Assembly: GCA_037957365.1 (NCBI GenBank)
Contig: JARHVA010000398.1
Location: 3,773,001 to 3,837,000, forward strand
Source of the DNA: Torreya grandis
Taxonomy: Eukaryota > Streptophyta > Pinopsida > Cupressales > Taxaceae
Length of the DNA stretch: 64,000 nucleotides
Direction of reading: 5' to 3'
Below the pieces are notes generated by a model that saw only the letters and a list, made by a program, of their open reading frames with translations, made no database searches and was not told the origin of the DNA. The position numbers were made by a program, and so were the translations under genes. Positions 1 to 10,960 of this stretch are shown one piece after another. Every line of letters starts with the position of its first letter. The stretch's first letter is position 1.

Positions 1-1340
1 ATGCACTTAGAGACTATCCTTTGGATAAAACTAAAATTTATGGAATATATGATGCTAAGGACCATGATACAAAGAACTATAGTCACCTCCCTAGTCTCAA
101 GAATCAGTTCAAAGAAAGTACATAAGCCATTGAAGAAATCAATTATGTTCATAAATAAGGAAATAAATTTCAACAAAATCAATAGTTTATCTCAATATTT
201 CCTTATCAATAATAGCATGTACCTCCAAAAAAATGGGCTTCACCACCATGGGGTAACCAGCAATGGATGCCATAAAAGTGGATGACACCCTAGATTTTTT
301 AATAAACATGGATGCCACAAGGTCATCAACAACCTTGGGAAAATCAACATTAGAATTTTAGTCAATAAAAAACATCAAATAAGGTATCAACAACAACAAC
401 AACCACAACAAAAAGTACTAATGGTTCCTTAGGGAAATCAAACCACCCTCACAAAACAAGTAAACTAGCCTTAGCTACCTACTCAAGTAGTAGTAAATCC
501 AAAAAATAGATAGGATTTTATAAATGAACATGATAAAATAATAGGACTAGGATCTATTGAATGTGTATACATTCATTTGAGCTCAGGAAAAATAGTTTAG
601 GAACCCCAGATTACCATCACAGAAGTACCACAAGAAAAAATAAGTCTAAAAAGTCAACCAGATAAAGAAAAAGAGTCTTAAGAGGAAACTAAAAAAATAG
701 AGGAAGTAATTATAACACCTCCTTTTGTGCCTTTTCCAAAAATATTAAAGGAAGTTGAAAACAACAAGGAATCTAAATTGATTCAAGAACTCAAAAAACT
801 AAACATAGAGATTCCATTGCTATAGATCATTAGAGATGTTTCAGAAGTAAACAGGATGATCAAAATCCTGTGTATCAAGGCACTTGGAAGAAAAAGATAG
901 TATGGTAAGCTTGTTGATCTATTAATAGAAAATTTGTTCTTACCTAAATATGGAGATCTAGGAAGTCCTATCATTTCTATAAAAATTAGATAGTAAGAGA
1001 TACCAAATGTATTAGTATATTTAAGGGTTTCCATTAATGTGATGACTACAGACACTATGAAAAATCTCTCTCTAAAGGACATGCAACCAACCACCACAAT
1101 CCTACAAATGGTAGATCATTTAACCACTAAACTAGAAGATGTCATTATAGACATAATGATAACAATAGAATCATGAGAATATCCTACTAATTTTATTGTT
1201 CTATAACCTAAGAACAATTATATTAGATACCCAATGATTCTAGGAAGATGTTGGATAACATTTGTATCAACATTGATTGATTTTAGATCAGGAGATATGA
1301 CCATTTCAAGTGGTCTTAAATTAAAAAAAATATCTTTATA
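1..1340 (+). pseudogene. gag C-terminus and retropepsin relic of gypsy element 1
   Basis: Frame +1 reads through this stretch with scattered stops. It has a Gln-rich patch near 385-410 (CAA repeats), a Lys/Glu-rich gag-like linker (600-780), then a protease region. Family landmarks are visible: KYGDLGSP (about 949-972), a degenerate active-site segment VYLRVSINVM (about 1012-1041), PTTTILQMVDHL (1087-1122), YPTNFIVL (about 1177-1203) and PMILGRCW (about 1231-1254). Family members have Asp-Leu-Gly-Ala-Ser at the active site; here Asp reads Tyr and Gly reads Arg, so the protease is dead. The first 94 codons are open (ATG at 1) but are an internal gag piece, not a real start. Confidence 0.8.
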
Positions 1341-1491
1341 TCCACCTGCTCAACCATCAATCAATATTGTGAAATAATTATGGGTTGATCAACCTAATGA
1401 AAAACATGATAGTATCTCTTCTTTAGCCATGGTTATAATTACTAAACATATAGAAGAAGTAGATGATGAGTTATTAAGAATTATTGAAAAT

Positions 1492-1617
1492 GCTATAGAT
1501 CTTGATAGTCTAGCTATGGATCTTAATAGTCCAGCTATGGATCTTGACAGTCTAGCTATGGATCTTGACATTCCAGCTATGGATTGCAATATACTAGCTA
1601 TGGATTTTAAAGGAACT
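1492..1617 (+). repeat. 21-bp minisatellite (6 units) in the protease-RT linker
   Basis: Six head-to-tail units of 21 bp with consensus like gctatggatcttgayagtc encode degenerate heptads of type Ala-Met-Asp-Leu-Asp-Ser-Leu. They sit inside a 103-codon open stretch (1429-1740) of the pol frame, between protease and reverse transcriptase. Units differ by 1-8 bases, so it is an old array. The unit is an exact number of codons, so copy-number change would keep the frame. A related array occurs at 7813-7935. Confidence 0.9.
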
Positions 1618-2118
1618 ACTACGAATTTGAATAAAAGACCTTTTGAAGATAGAATTTATTATTCCTCTAATCCTTCATCCTCTTACACCTCTTTAAATAC
1701 ATCATATGATCATAAAGACATTCAAAATACTGTGATGTAATGGGTATATGAAGGACAAGACTCATTTCTTATAGCCTTCCATTATCTTTTAGCTAGAATC
1801 GTTCCCATAGGAGAAAAATTTGTTCAAGATGCTATTATATTTCATGCATTACTTTCACATCCCTATCATCTCAAATTATTGATGAGTAAATTCAAACACA
1901 TAGACTCCTCCCATCTAGTTACTAAACAAATAACAATAGCACTAGGGAAGACACTCAATATCAATAGTTGGTTAATAAATAACCAAGAAATGAAAGTTTT
2001 TGATGTGCTTAAGGATCAAAATCAATATTTTTCATGGGAATATAAAGAAATGAAAGGAATTAATCCAAGCATTTTCACACACCACATTTACACAAAGAAC
2101 ATTAAACTAGTAAGGTAG

Positions 2119-2845
2119 CCACAAAGAAGGATTAATCTTGCTTTGAGAGACATTATCAAAACTAAAATTGAGAAGTTATTAGAAGTAGGATTTATCTATC
2201 CCATTTATAATAGCCAATGGGTATCTACCTTGGTCATTATCCTTAATAATAATGGTAAATAGAGAGTATGTGTGGACTATTAAAAGCTAAAAAAAGAAAC
2301 AATGATAAAATACTTCTGTCTACCCTTCATTGATCAGGTACTTGATAATCTAGCTGGGAAATAATACTTTTCTTTTTTAGATAGTTTTGGCAGATATAAC
2401 CAAATACAAGTGGCACATGAGGATCAAGAAAAAATAACCTTCACTTGCCCATGGGGAACATTTTCTTATAGATTCTTTCCATTTGGTTTATGTAATGCAC
2501 ATACCACTTTCCAACGAGATGTCTTAGCCATATTTTTAGACTTGACCAATGACTGTGTAAAAGTTTATATTGATGATTTTACTATTTATGGAGAATATTT
2601 TGATGAAGGTTTGAGTAATGTAGAAAAAGTATTACAAATATTTGAGGACCACCATTTATCTCTTAGTAATGAGAAATTCTTGATTATGGTAGAAGAAGGC
2701 ATAGTTTTAGGACATCATATTTCTACAAAAGGAATACAAGTTAATCTGAAGAAAATTGAAGTCATTTCAAAATTACCTATTCCTCAAAATCAAACTGAAA
2801 TTAAAATTTTTCTAGGACATGTAGGGTATTATAGAATATTTCAGA
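2119..2845 (+). pseudogene. Reverse transcriptase domain relic, gypsy element 1
   Basis: Ty3/gypsy RT synthesises cDNA from element RNA. Visible blocks: RINLALRDIIKTKIEKLLE (from 2125), a VCVDY-type block (about 2269), FSFLDSFGRYNQIQVA (2370-2415, the first catalytic Asp lies in FLD), FPFGLCNAHTTFQRDV (2478-2523), the YIDDF box (2566-2580), and LGHHISTKGIQV (about 2708-2745). Both Asp of the Y-x-D-D box are kept. The open part 2410-2889 is 159 codons. TAG/TAA stops at 2116, 2260 and 2281 kill it. A frameshift near 2845 moves the RNase H into another frame. Confidence 0.92.
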
Positions 2846-2884
2846 AATATTGCTACTTTAATGTTTGCTTTGCTCACAAAAGAA

Positions 2885-3350
2885 AGTGAATTTGTCTATA
2901 ATTTACCTTGTCAACAAGCATTTGAGACAATCAAAGAAAATCTTAGTACTACACTAGTCTTGAGAGGACCTAACTAGTCACAACCCTTCCACATCTATAT
3001 TAATGCATAAAATCATGCTATGGGAGATATTTTGGGACAAAAAGATGAAAATGGACATGTGTATGCCATATATTACATAAGCAAGAACATAACTGCAACT
3101 AAAAGAAATTATACAACCAATAAAAAAGAATTCCTTACTATAATTTATGCCATAAACAAATTAAATTTAGACATTATATTATTGGCTATAAAATCTTTGT
3201 ATATACTGATCATGCAACTATCTGGTACTTGATGAATAAACCAGTAGTAGGAAGAACAATTATTAGATGGCTATTGTTACTATAGGAATTTGATATAATA
3301 ATTATTGATAAGCCAGGAAAGTTCAATGTAGTTGTTTATTTTCCTTCTAG
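2885..3350 (+). pseudogene. RNase H domain relic, gypsy element 1
   Basis: Follows RT after a +1 frameshift. The thumb/connection reads SEFVYNLPCQQAFETIKENL (from about 2888). The RNase H core includes NHAMGDILGQKDENG (3013-3057), YYISKNITATKRNYTTNKKEF (about 3072-3134) and, after another frameshift near 3165, YTDHATIWYLMNKP (about 3200-3242). This is the usual Ty3/gypsy RT-linked RNase H. Stops (for example at 3008) and two frameshifts show decay. The Ala of NHAMG marks where the first catalytic Asp region lies; the family's SDYAIG-type Asp reads Asn here. Confidence 0.88.
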
Positions 3351-3399
3351 ACTACATAATGAAGATGAGGAAGAACCTGTAGAAGATAAATTTCTATAT

Positions 3400-4066
3400 G
3401 AACAATTATTTGTTGTTTCAGCACAAACCCCTTGGTTTGCTAACATAGCAAATTTTATAGCTACAAGGAAGTTTCCTTTTCAATGTACTAAAATAGAAAA
3501 GAAATGTTTATTTAGAATAAGTTCTTATAAATGGATTAATGGTATACTATTTAAACTTGGACATGATTATGTTTTCCATAGGTGTGTAAGGGAAAATGAG
3601 ATGTATGACATCATTTATGCATGTCATGATGAACCTAGTAGTGGACATTACTCAATAAAAATAATAGTGCATAAAATCGTTAGAGCTAGATACTTCTGGC
3701 CAACTCTTCACAAATAGGTAAAGACTTATGTTTGGAAATGTGATGCATGTCAAAGAATGAGTAAGCCTATATTATCCTTCGAGATGCCTCTTAACCCACA
3801 AGTTATCCTAGATCCTTTTGAGAAGTGGGGTATGTAATTTGTTGGGCCCATAGATCAACCTTCACAAGGTAAGGAATATTTGTTAGTTTGTATAAACTAT
3901 GTAACCAAATGGGATGAATTTCAAGCTCTTGATTTTGCAAGAGAAGAATTAGTAGCAAACTTCCTCTATGTCAGGATTATGTAGCATTTTGGAGCACCAA
4001 GAGAGATTGTTGATAGTCATGATCAGAAAACTGGCTTGATGGCTATTCATGCACTGAATAAAGAGC
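3400..4066 (+). pseudogene. Integrase relic, gypsy element 1
   Basis: The HHCC zinc-binding module is clear: His-Asp-Glu-Pro-Ser-Ser-Gly-His (about 3625-3648) and CDACQRM (about 3739-3759). The core begins FEKWGM-stop-FVGPID (about 3819-3855); the catalytic Asp expected before FVGP is a stop codon. KEYLLVCINYVTKW (about 3871-3912) follows, then a damaged second catalytic block EIVDSHDQ (about 4003-4026). The rest of the core and the C-terminal domain are missing; after about 4066 the sequence no longer resembles integrase. Confidence 0.85.
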
Positions 4067-4757
4067 CTTGACTAGAAAACTAGAAATGGCTAGTCAAGGG
4101 CAAAATACTATTAAAAAAGGGGGAAAAATCAATTCAAAAAAATTAGTTAGTTCCAATGCAATAAATTTAATACTATTATTTGTTATACTGTCACTAACTC
4201 ATGATTTTTTTTATGTAGAATAGATCAGAAAGACTGATAAGGATAATATTGAGATTTGTATGGTATTGTGTCTCTTTTTTTTCTAAGTGTTGGTTTTAAA
4301 TACTTAAGGTTGCATGTATATTCTCAAATCATTAATATAATATTCTCATATGGTGTCATAAGGGGTCAACTTTATAAAGATAGAAAAATCCATTTCAAAA
4401 AGGTCATATTTTGAAATGCCAATATAAAATCTATGGACAGTACCCCTGTCAGCTATAAAAAGATTTTATAATGACACATTATTGTTATAATTATGTGTCA
4501 TTAATAAAAATTACTAAAGGAAAAATTAAAAAGGGATTGCCAACATCATTTAAACATAAAATAAGCAAAAATTATGACATCATTACTTTTGATTGATGTT
4601 GTCATCATTTTTTGGCATGCTTCAAGTAATATCCATAGCCTAACCCTCAAAGATATCATTGTTATTCAAATAATTTTGCAAACATAAATTTAATCTCTTT
4701 TTGGAAGAAGGGGAAGAATCATTGTGTTAAAATATTTTGAGAGGTGAAAAATTCAAA
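4067..4757. other. Non-coding spacer between integrase and extra ORF
   Basis: AT-rich, with no recognisable domain in either strand. It lies where Athila-like elements keep an untranslated spacer before their extra ORF. There is a short inverted run near 4457-4502 (ataatgacacattattgtta / attatgtgtcattaataa) that could fold weakly. I see nothing else. Confidence 0.5.
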
Positions 4758-7510
4758 ATGGTTTTGAAGAAAATATTAGAACCTACAGATGCAAGTGAAC
4801 TATTAGAGAATGAAGTAGTAAAAGAAATACTAATTGCCACATGAATGCTTGAATTTTTCCTCAAGTTCTAGGGTTTCAATGAAGCATTAGTGATAGAGTT
4901 TATTCTTCACCTGAAGTCTAATTTATCCATATTTAGAGGAGTTAAAATACCCTTCTCCAAAAAAATCCTCAATGAATTGTCAGGGATCTTAGATGAAGGA
5001 GCTCGAATAGCAAGAAGGTCATCATTTCATGATCTTGTCATAATTTTTAGCAGTGAAGGAGAACCGACACTAATTTTCATGGATGATGTCAAAGGAAAAA
5101 TAAAAGGGGTAAGTAGAAAATCTCTACTAGAACCTCAAAAATTAGTTTCTTTATGGCTTATTAAATATTTGACATGTGAGCAACAATATAGTGTGTTGAG
5201 TTGCATGGTGTTAAGAATGTTGATTCATTTAAGATATGGTGTTTAGCAACCTCAATACCAAATAAAATTTCCCTTATTCCTTTTAGGATCAATTCAAATT
5301 TTAGCTATAAGGTATGCCAAAAACCTTAATGCTATACGTCATCCTGGGTTGATTTAACTCATTATTCAACACAACTTTTTATAGCAAGAAAATGGAATGG
5401 AGGCTTGGACTTATTTCCTTGAAGGAAAGAGGAAGAAAACCCATAAATATGATAAACAAGTTTTTACACATATGCATACCTCTAGCTCAAAAAATCTACC
5501 AAAATTTTACTCTAAAGAGATAGCCTCTAAATTCATCTGTAACACAAGATCTATAACTAAGATTGTTTAAATATAAACCTTAGATGTGCCTTTCACAAAT
5601 TTTCCTCCTAAGCCAATAAGTAGGAAATTAAGGCTCCGATCTTCTGATAGAAGATAACGACATGTTTCCCAAGATGCTCGAATTCATGAACACATTCAAA
5701 TTGTTGAAGAAGAATCTTCTATAGATCCCACTTCCCAGGTCAAAAATTAGGAAACCCTACCTATATAGGCTCAACCCCCTCTTAAAATAATAAGAAGATT
5801 GATCCTAGAAGTGGATAGTGATGAAACCATTGTTGCTGAGACACTAGATAGCTTGAGTTAAAATCCCACAACAACCACTACTAGTGAAGCTCACAATAGA
5901 AAAGAAGAGGAAACTTTTCTTGAACATGAATATTTGGATGATGACTTTGTTGAGAATATTCTTGATGAAAGTGACATCCCTCTTACAAAGTAGATAAACG
6001 ATAAAGGAAAATCACCCATGATTGAAGAAGATCAAACTTCAAGGGGAACAAATGATATAGAACTCCAACATGTTATAGCCTTATCCAAATTAGAAGCTAC
6101 AGTTAAAAAAATACAAAGGATATAGTTGAACTAATTATCACAACACAAAATAAGGATTTTGTGATTGCCCATTTGATGAAACAAATTAAAAATTTAGAAA
6201 TTCAATATTTGAAGAAAGAAGATGAAGCATAAAATGAGATTATTGATGTTTGGGGTGACACTAGCTCACTTGAATAAGAAAACATTTCTCTAAGAAGGAA
6301 TCTATTTGAGGTTGAAATGAAAAATGCTAGGTTGAAAAATCAAATAGGTTATAGCTCTTCTCATACTCCTCCTAGAGTCATGATAAAGCACAATTGTCAG
6401 ACTACTTTGATTGTTTCAAAAGTGAAAGACCAATAGGATCAAGTCTGCTCACAATTGGAATAAATAAAGATACAAAATCATCTACTTAAGGAAAATCATC
6501 TTCTTAAAGAATAAAAATAGAAAATTCAAAAAGAACTAACTCGAGCCAAATAGAAGGTAGATCAAATCAAGCAAACCCTCTAGTTTACTTGTCAGTTAGG
6601 TGAAAAATTTCTATCTTATAGATTTCCCTCTTTTTCATATAGCCTATTTTTACATGAACAATTCCTCAGATGGTAGTTGCTACAAATATATTGTGATTTA
6701 CGATATGAGATAAACACTAGTTATGATTTCATGATAGTATTTAGAAATATTACTCTTAACAGACAAGACCTACTTTGTGAATGTCACTTGTGTGATATTG
6801 TTATAAGAAATACAAATAATTTCCTAATAAATCTATTTGTGGGAGAACTTTAGATGAGAGCCCTATTATCTACATATAAGAATCAAATTACTTGGTAGGA
6901 TAGATATAATGATCAAATTGATCTTGCACAAAATGTTGGTTTATGCATTAGGCCACAATTTGGTTTTTTACATCATATACTACATCAATTTCATAGCTAC
7001 TACCAATAACCAAGAATCCATGATCATTATCTATCTACAATATAGGATAGCCTTCTCAATTTTGAATTGTTTGTGCAACATATTTTTGATGATGTAGTAG
7101 TAGCTTGCAGACAACGTTAGCATATGCTACCAATTCCATTAATATGAAGAGAAGTGTTATCACCCACTGCCATTTAGTGGTCTATAAGAAGATATAAAGA
7201 GGTTATGAGAATAATTTTATAAGTATTATAGAGGGATGGAAAGAATTCATGGATTGGAATGAGGTTCAAATCTCCCATGCTACTTTCTCCAATGTCTCTT
7301 TGGTAAAATACAAGACCATAGTCTTAGGAATAATTTGATATTTGGGTTCATTTTGTGTAGAGGGATATGGAATTCACACCTTATAATTAGAGGACACTTC
7401 AAAAAGACCTATATTCTATTTATGGTTTGAGTCTGAAGCTATAATGAATAATTCACAACTATGGAGATTAAGAATATATTTTGCAAAGGTAATTGTAAAA
7501 GGTAAGGAAT
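4758..7510 (+). pseudogene. Long extra ORF of gypsy element 1, between integrase and 3' LTR
   Basis: From the ATG at 4758 one frame runs to about 6110 with only stop substitutions. It then shifts and continues to about 7500, in all roughly 900 codons. The N-terminal part (4758-5520) looks globular, with blocks FRGVKIPFSKKILNELSGI (4932-4988), EGARIARRSSFHDLVIIF (4995-5048) and VSLWLIKYLTCEQQYSVLS (5145-5201). The middle (5580-6060) is acidic, Ser/Thr-rich and probably disordered. The part from 6120 to 6600 is Leu/Lys/Glu/Gln-rich and coiled-coil-like. A Cys/His-containing tail follows. I see no membrane segment, so an envelope role is not supported. The position matches extra ORFs of plant gypsy elements; the function is unknown to me. 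Confidence 0.6.
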
Positions 7511-7518
7511 GGGGGAGA
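7505..7518 (+). other. Polypurine tract of gypsy element 1
   Basis: Purine run aaggaatgggggaga directly precedes a TG that opens the LTR-like sequence at 7519. This is the expected primer site for plus-strand synthesis at the 3' LTR edge. Confidence 0.65.
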
Positions 7519-7643
7519 TGACGAGTCCATAAAATGACTCATTATTACTATAATTTATTACCTTAATTATGTCAAATGATTGAGCATTGTATGTAATCTT
7601 GATGTTTATAACTTGAATAAAGTAGGAAATAAATGCTTTTGCC

Positions 7644-7651
7644 TATATAAA
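7644..7651 (+). promoter_or_regulatory. Putative LTR TATA box
   Basis: tatataaa within the LTR-like sequence, about 125 bp from its TG start. It is a candidate for the old retrotransposon promoter. In such AT-rich DNA the motif alone is weak. Confidence 0.35.
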
Positions 7652-7812
7652 CTCATGTAAAGTCTAAATCTATCTTATTTTTACTTTGTTCTAACATTTG
7701 CATGTTTTAGGCTCCATAGTTTGACTTGTATAGGTAAATAGTAGTATTAATGAGAGTTTTGAAAAGATTTTGAAGATGAGGAGATCTAAAGATTCATCTC
7801 TAGATTCTATAG

Positions 7813-7935
7813 TTACTCCAAATTTTGATAGGTGAGCTATAGATTTTGATAGGTGAGATATGGATTTCAACAATGAGCTCTGGATTTCGATAGGCAAGCT
7901 ATAGATTTTAACAATAAGCTATAGATTATTATAGT
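7813..7935 (+). repeat. 20-21-bp minisatellite in the LTR, related to the array at 1492-1617
   Basis: About five degenerate units of type gctatagattttgataggtga (20-21 bp), preceded by partial units from about 7770. The unit shares its core gctatRgatYttgaYag with the array in the pol linker 6.3 kb upstream. Reverse-strand translations of both arrays give similar Ser-Ile-Ala-x-Leu-Ser repeats, which is only a by-product of the shared DNA unit. Confidence 0.75.
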
Positions 7936-8480
7936 TTTTCTATAGATTGATCCAGATTACTCTAAAATTGATCATAAAACATTCTAAAGGGTTTAGATAG
8001 ATTCTCTAACCTCTTTATAGAAATCTAAAGGACTCTTTTCAATATTTCTATTTTTGGGCATGTATATATATATAGATGTTTTTTTCTGCTTAGCCTTCGA
8101 TTTTAGGAGTTGCCACTCTAGGTTACAGTGGTGAAAATGAAAGATAAAAATGTCAATATATGTAAATATTTGATTGATATAGTTAGGTGTTAAAAATGTT
8201 ATCTATGGATTCTTTGACATCTAAAATATCTCATTGTAGTGATTTTCTATTCCAACTATATCTCTCAATCTAGCCAAAATATCTTTTATTTTCAAATTAG
8301 TTAGGTTATTTCCTAAAATTTTGGGATAAGACATTTGTTGATATAGAATAAATAGATAGATCCATGCTTGGATATATAATTGTCTTGACTAAATACAACA
8401 ATATTATAATTTTGATACAAATTATAGCATAGTTTCTCTTCTTAATTTATGTGTTGAAGAATCTCTTGAGTTGAGTTAAT

Positions 8481-9154
8481 TTAGACTTAGATATGAAGGA
8501 GCAAGGGCCCACTCTTGAGGAAATAGGAAATCTATTCGGTATTTATAAATTGGTTTTATATCTCCTACACTACATATTGTTATAAGTATATGTTTGAATA
8601 ATTTAGATTGAAAGCCTACAAAGAAGTTTAAATAGTTAATCTATATTTCCAGCATAAGCATTTATTTCATTTTTTCAAATTCAACAAGTATAGATTGATG
8701 ATTGTCTTTAATCAGTGAATTAGATTTGATATACTTTTAATTATGTAAGAGTGATTTTATTTTACATTTGTGAGAAGTATTTTCAAAATTTTCAAATTAG
8801 ATTAAATCAAGTGGTTTATGTTTCTACAAAGAGTGTTTTCTTTTAAACTGTAGTTTAAGAGTTAAAAGTAGATATATATCAACATAATATTCAAAAAACC
8901 CAAAATAAACATTGTTAAGCTAAAATTTTAAATTATCTTACTGCAAACAACATTAAACACTACCTTGGTAAGAATAGACACCAACTTATGTTGGTTAAAT
9001 GAAGGGGTAATAACAACATCGATCAGTCTGTGCCTTCTTATGACACATAGGGTACCATTAAAAATTCATTTAGGGATATGATACTATCATAACGTCACTA
9101 TAATAACTCCATAAATAAAATGGTCAATTTGTATAGATAGATGCTCACTAACAG
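8481..9154. other. Unassigned AT-rich stretch, truncated start of gypsy element 2
   Basis: No domain is recognisable up to about 9130. Between about 8940 and 9150 scattered codons could be the highly decayed end of an RT, because an RNase H follows directly, but no RT motif can be named. Confidence 0.4.
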
Positions 9155-9640
9155 GCATTCAAGGTGCTCAAGGACAAACTAATCACTATGTCCATTATGC
9201 AATTTATAGACTAGACAAAGTCATTTAGTGTCAATGATGATGTTTTAGGTATGGTTTTGGGCACTATCCTTGTGTAAACTGGTGAGGTAAATATTGATCA
9301 TCCCATCTACTTTACCAATTAGAAGCTCATTCTAGTTGAACAAAATTACACAAATATAAAATGAGAAGCCTTATCTATGGTGTACACACTCCAAAAGTTT
9401 TGTCTGTATTTGTTGGCCACTACTTTCACCTTATTTATGGATCATGAGGTTCTTAAGTACCTTGTGAATAAACCAATGTTATATGGAAAAATACACAGAT
9501 TGATTGTTCTCTTTAAGGAGTTTCAATTCTCCATGGTCGTAAAACTTGGTAACATGAATTTTGGTCTCGACCACCTCTCATGTGTTGAATCTAGAGAACC
9601 AAGATGCTATAGAGGATGATTTACTTGATGTACAAATTTT
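9155..9640 (+). pseudogene. RNase H relic, gypsy element 2
   Basis: The reading VLKDKLITMSIMQF leads into an RNase H with HPIYFTN (near 9304), EALSMVYTLQKF (9367-9402), MDHEVLKYLVNKPM (9437-9478) and LDHLSCVESREP (9569-9603). The last is the usual D-x-L-S-R-x-E end of gypsy RNase H, with Arg reading Cys. The intact ORF piece is 9377-9619. Stops at Gln and Trp positions show decay. The order matches Ty3/gypsy pol. Confidence 0.88.
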
Positions 9641-10960
9641 TAACTTTATGCATGTGCCTAAATAATTGAAAGAAACAATTTCTTTTCTAAAAATAATTTC
9701 TACACCAGTCCATCTTAGCATTCAAGATAAAAATCAATTAGTTCTACATGATGCACCTTTCAAGCTTATTGACAACAACCTATAAACATTAGGAAGGGAT
9801 AAGGTGTTACAAAAATGTGTAATGTAGTATGAACATATGAAAATTATTTGAGAGGTCCATGAGGGTGTTATTGGAGGGCATTATGCTGGTGAAGTAATGA
9901 CATGAAATATACTCCTAGTTGGGTTATGGTGGCCCACCATGTTTAAATATGCCAAAGCTTATGCACACCAATGTGATATCTAAAAGTGAGTAGGAAATCC
10001 AAATCACATGGATGTTATGCCTCTTCATCTAATCCTAGCTCATGAACCCTTTGAAAAATGTGATGTTAATTTTATTGGGCCCATTACTCTTGCTATAAGG
10101 CATACTCACACATGCTATATAATTACTTCCACTATCTACCTCACATGCTAGGTTGAAGCAATGGCCACACGAGATTATACTATTATAACTTCCACCAAGT
10201 TTATTTGAAATAATATCATCACAAGATATGGATGTCTTTTAAGTTTAACTAGTGATTGTTGAATTTTTTTCCTTAATAACATAATATGCATCCCTTTGGC
10301 TGAGCTCATAATTATGCACCATAAGACTATGCCTTATCACCCTTAGGCCAATGGCATTGATGAATATTTTAATAAGATTCAAGGCCACACATTGACAAAT
10401 ATTTTTAATATCAGTCACATTGATTGGGATGATTAGGTTTTTTCAGTCTTATGGGCCTATTAAACCACATACAAATTATTGAACAAGAGAAATCATTTTA
10501 ATCTTATTTTTGGTGTTGAATATATTTTATCGATGGAGTTCCTTATTTTTTATTTACATATTTCATGTGTTGGATTGATAGATGATGAATAATCCCTCAA
10601 AGTACACTTTGATTCTTTATTATAGTTAGATGAAACACGCTTTATCACACATTGGAATCAAAGAATTGAAAAACAAAAATAAAAAGCCTGGCATAATAGA
10701 CATCTCAAAAATAAGATTCTCTCTCTCCTAGTATTCACATATTAGTTTATGATTCCAAGTTTGAGTGCCACTTTGGAAAACTTTATGTCTTTTGGGATGG
10801 TTTGTTCATCATTAATAACATTTGTCCCACTGGCACATGCAAGTTAAGGTGGTTAAATGGCTAGTTTATTCCAGGTCATTTCAATGGTAGTCAGCTTCAA
10901 CCCTCTCATTCCATGCAATGATTCTAAGAATTTTTAATAAGGCATAGATCATTAGATTAT
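9641..10960 (+). pseudogene. Integrase relic, gypsy element 2
   Basis: Nearly the whole integrase can be traced. The zinc module has HEGVIGGHYAG (about 9858-9890) and AYAHQCDI (about 9961-9984); the second Cys of the CxxC pair is lost. The core reads FEKCDVNFIGPI (about 10048-10083), with the first catalytic Asp as Asn. TRYGCLLSLTSDC (about 10213-10251) keeps the second Asp, and YHP-stop-ANGIDEYFNKI (about 10333-10380) keeps the catalytic Glu. The C-terminal part includes KAWHNRHLKNK (about 10684-10713). At least ten internal stops are present. It would have inserted element cDNA into the chromosome. Confidence 0.9.

Larger units (their letters stand above)
1..8480 (+). mobile_element. Ty3/gypsy LTR retrotransposon relic 1 (5' end outside window)
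   Basis: Order on + is gag end, protease, reverse transcriptase, RNase H, integrase, a long extra ORF, polypurine tract, 3' LTR. The first 2.84 kb stay in one reading frame broken only by stop codons, so decay was mainly by point mutation. RT before integrase makes it Ty3/gypsy. The long extra ORF between integrase and 3' LTR recalls Athila/Tat-type plant elements (inference). The 5' LTR is outside the window. The right limit is approximate because no matching LTR is present to define its end. Confidence 0.85.
7519..8480 (+). repeat. 3' LTR of gypsy element 1 (right end approximate)
   Basis: Starts with TG right after the polypurine tract. A TATA-like box (tatataaa) is at 7644-7651, about 125 bp in, as expected of a U3 promoter. 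The array at 7813-7935 lies inside it. No second copy is in the window, so the end could lie anywhere between about 8000 and 8900. Confidence 0.5.

Noticed and set aside
1389..1589. Minus-strand frame with repeated Ser-Ile-Ala-x-Leu-Ser, and a similar one at 7691-7897
   Set aside because: Both are antisense readings of the 21-bp minisatellite; the + frame of the first is the real pol frame.
1492..1617. Regular short repeats that could suggest a CRISPR-like array
   Set aside because: Units are contiguous with no unique spacers, and the setting is a plant retrotransposon.
4457..4502. Inverted-repeat-like sequence as a possible MITE
   Set aside because: The arms are short and imperfect, with no flanking duplication that I can see.
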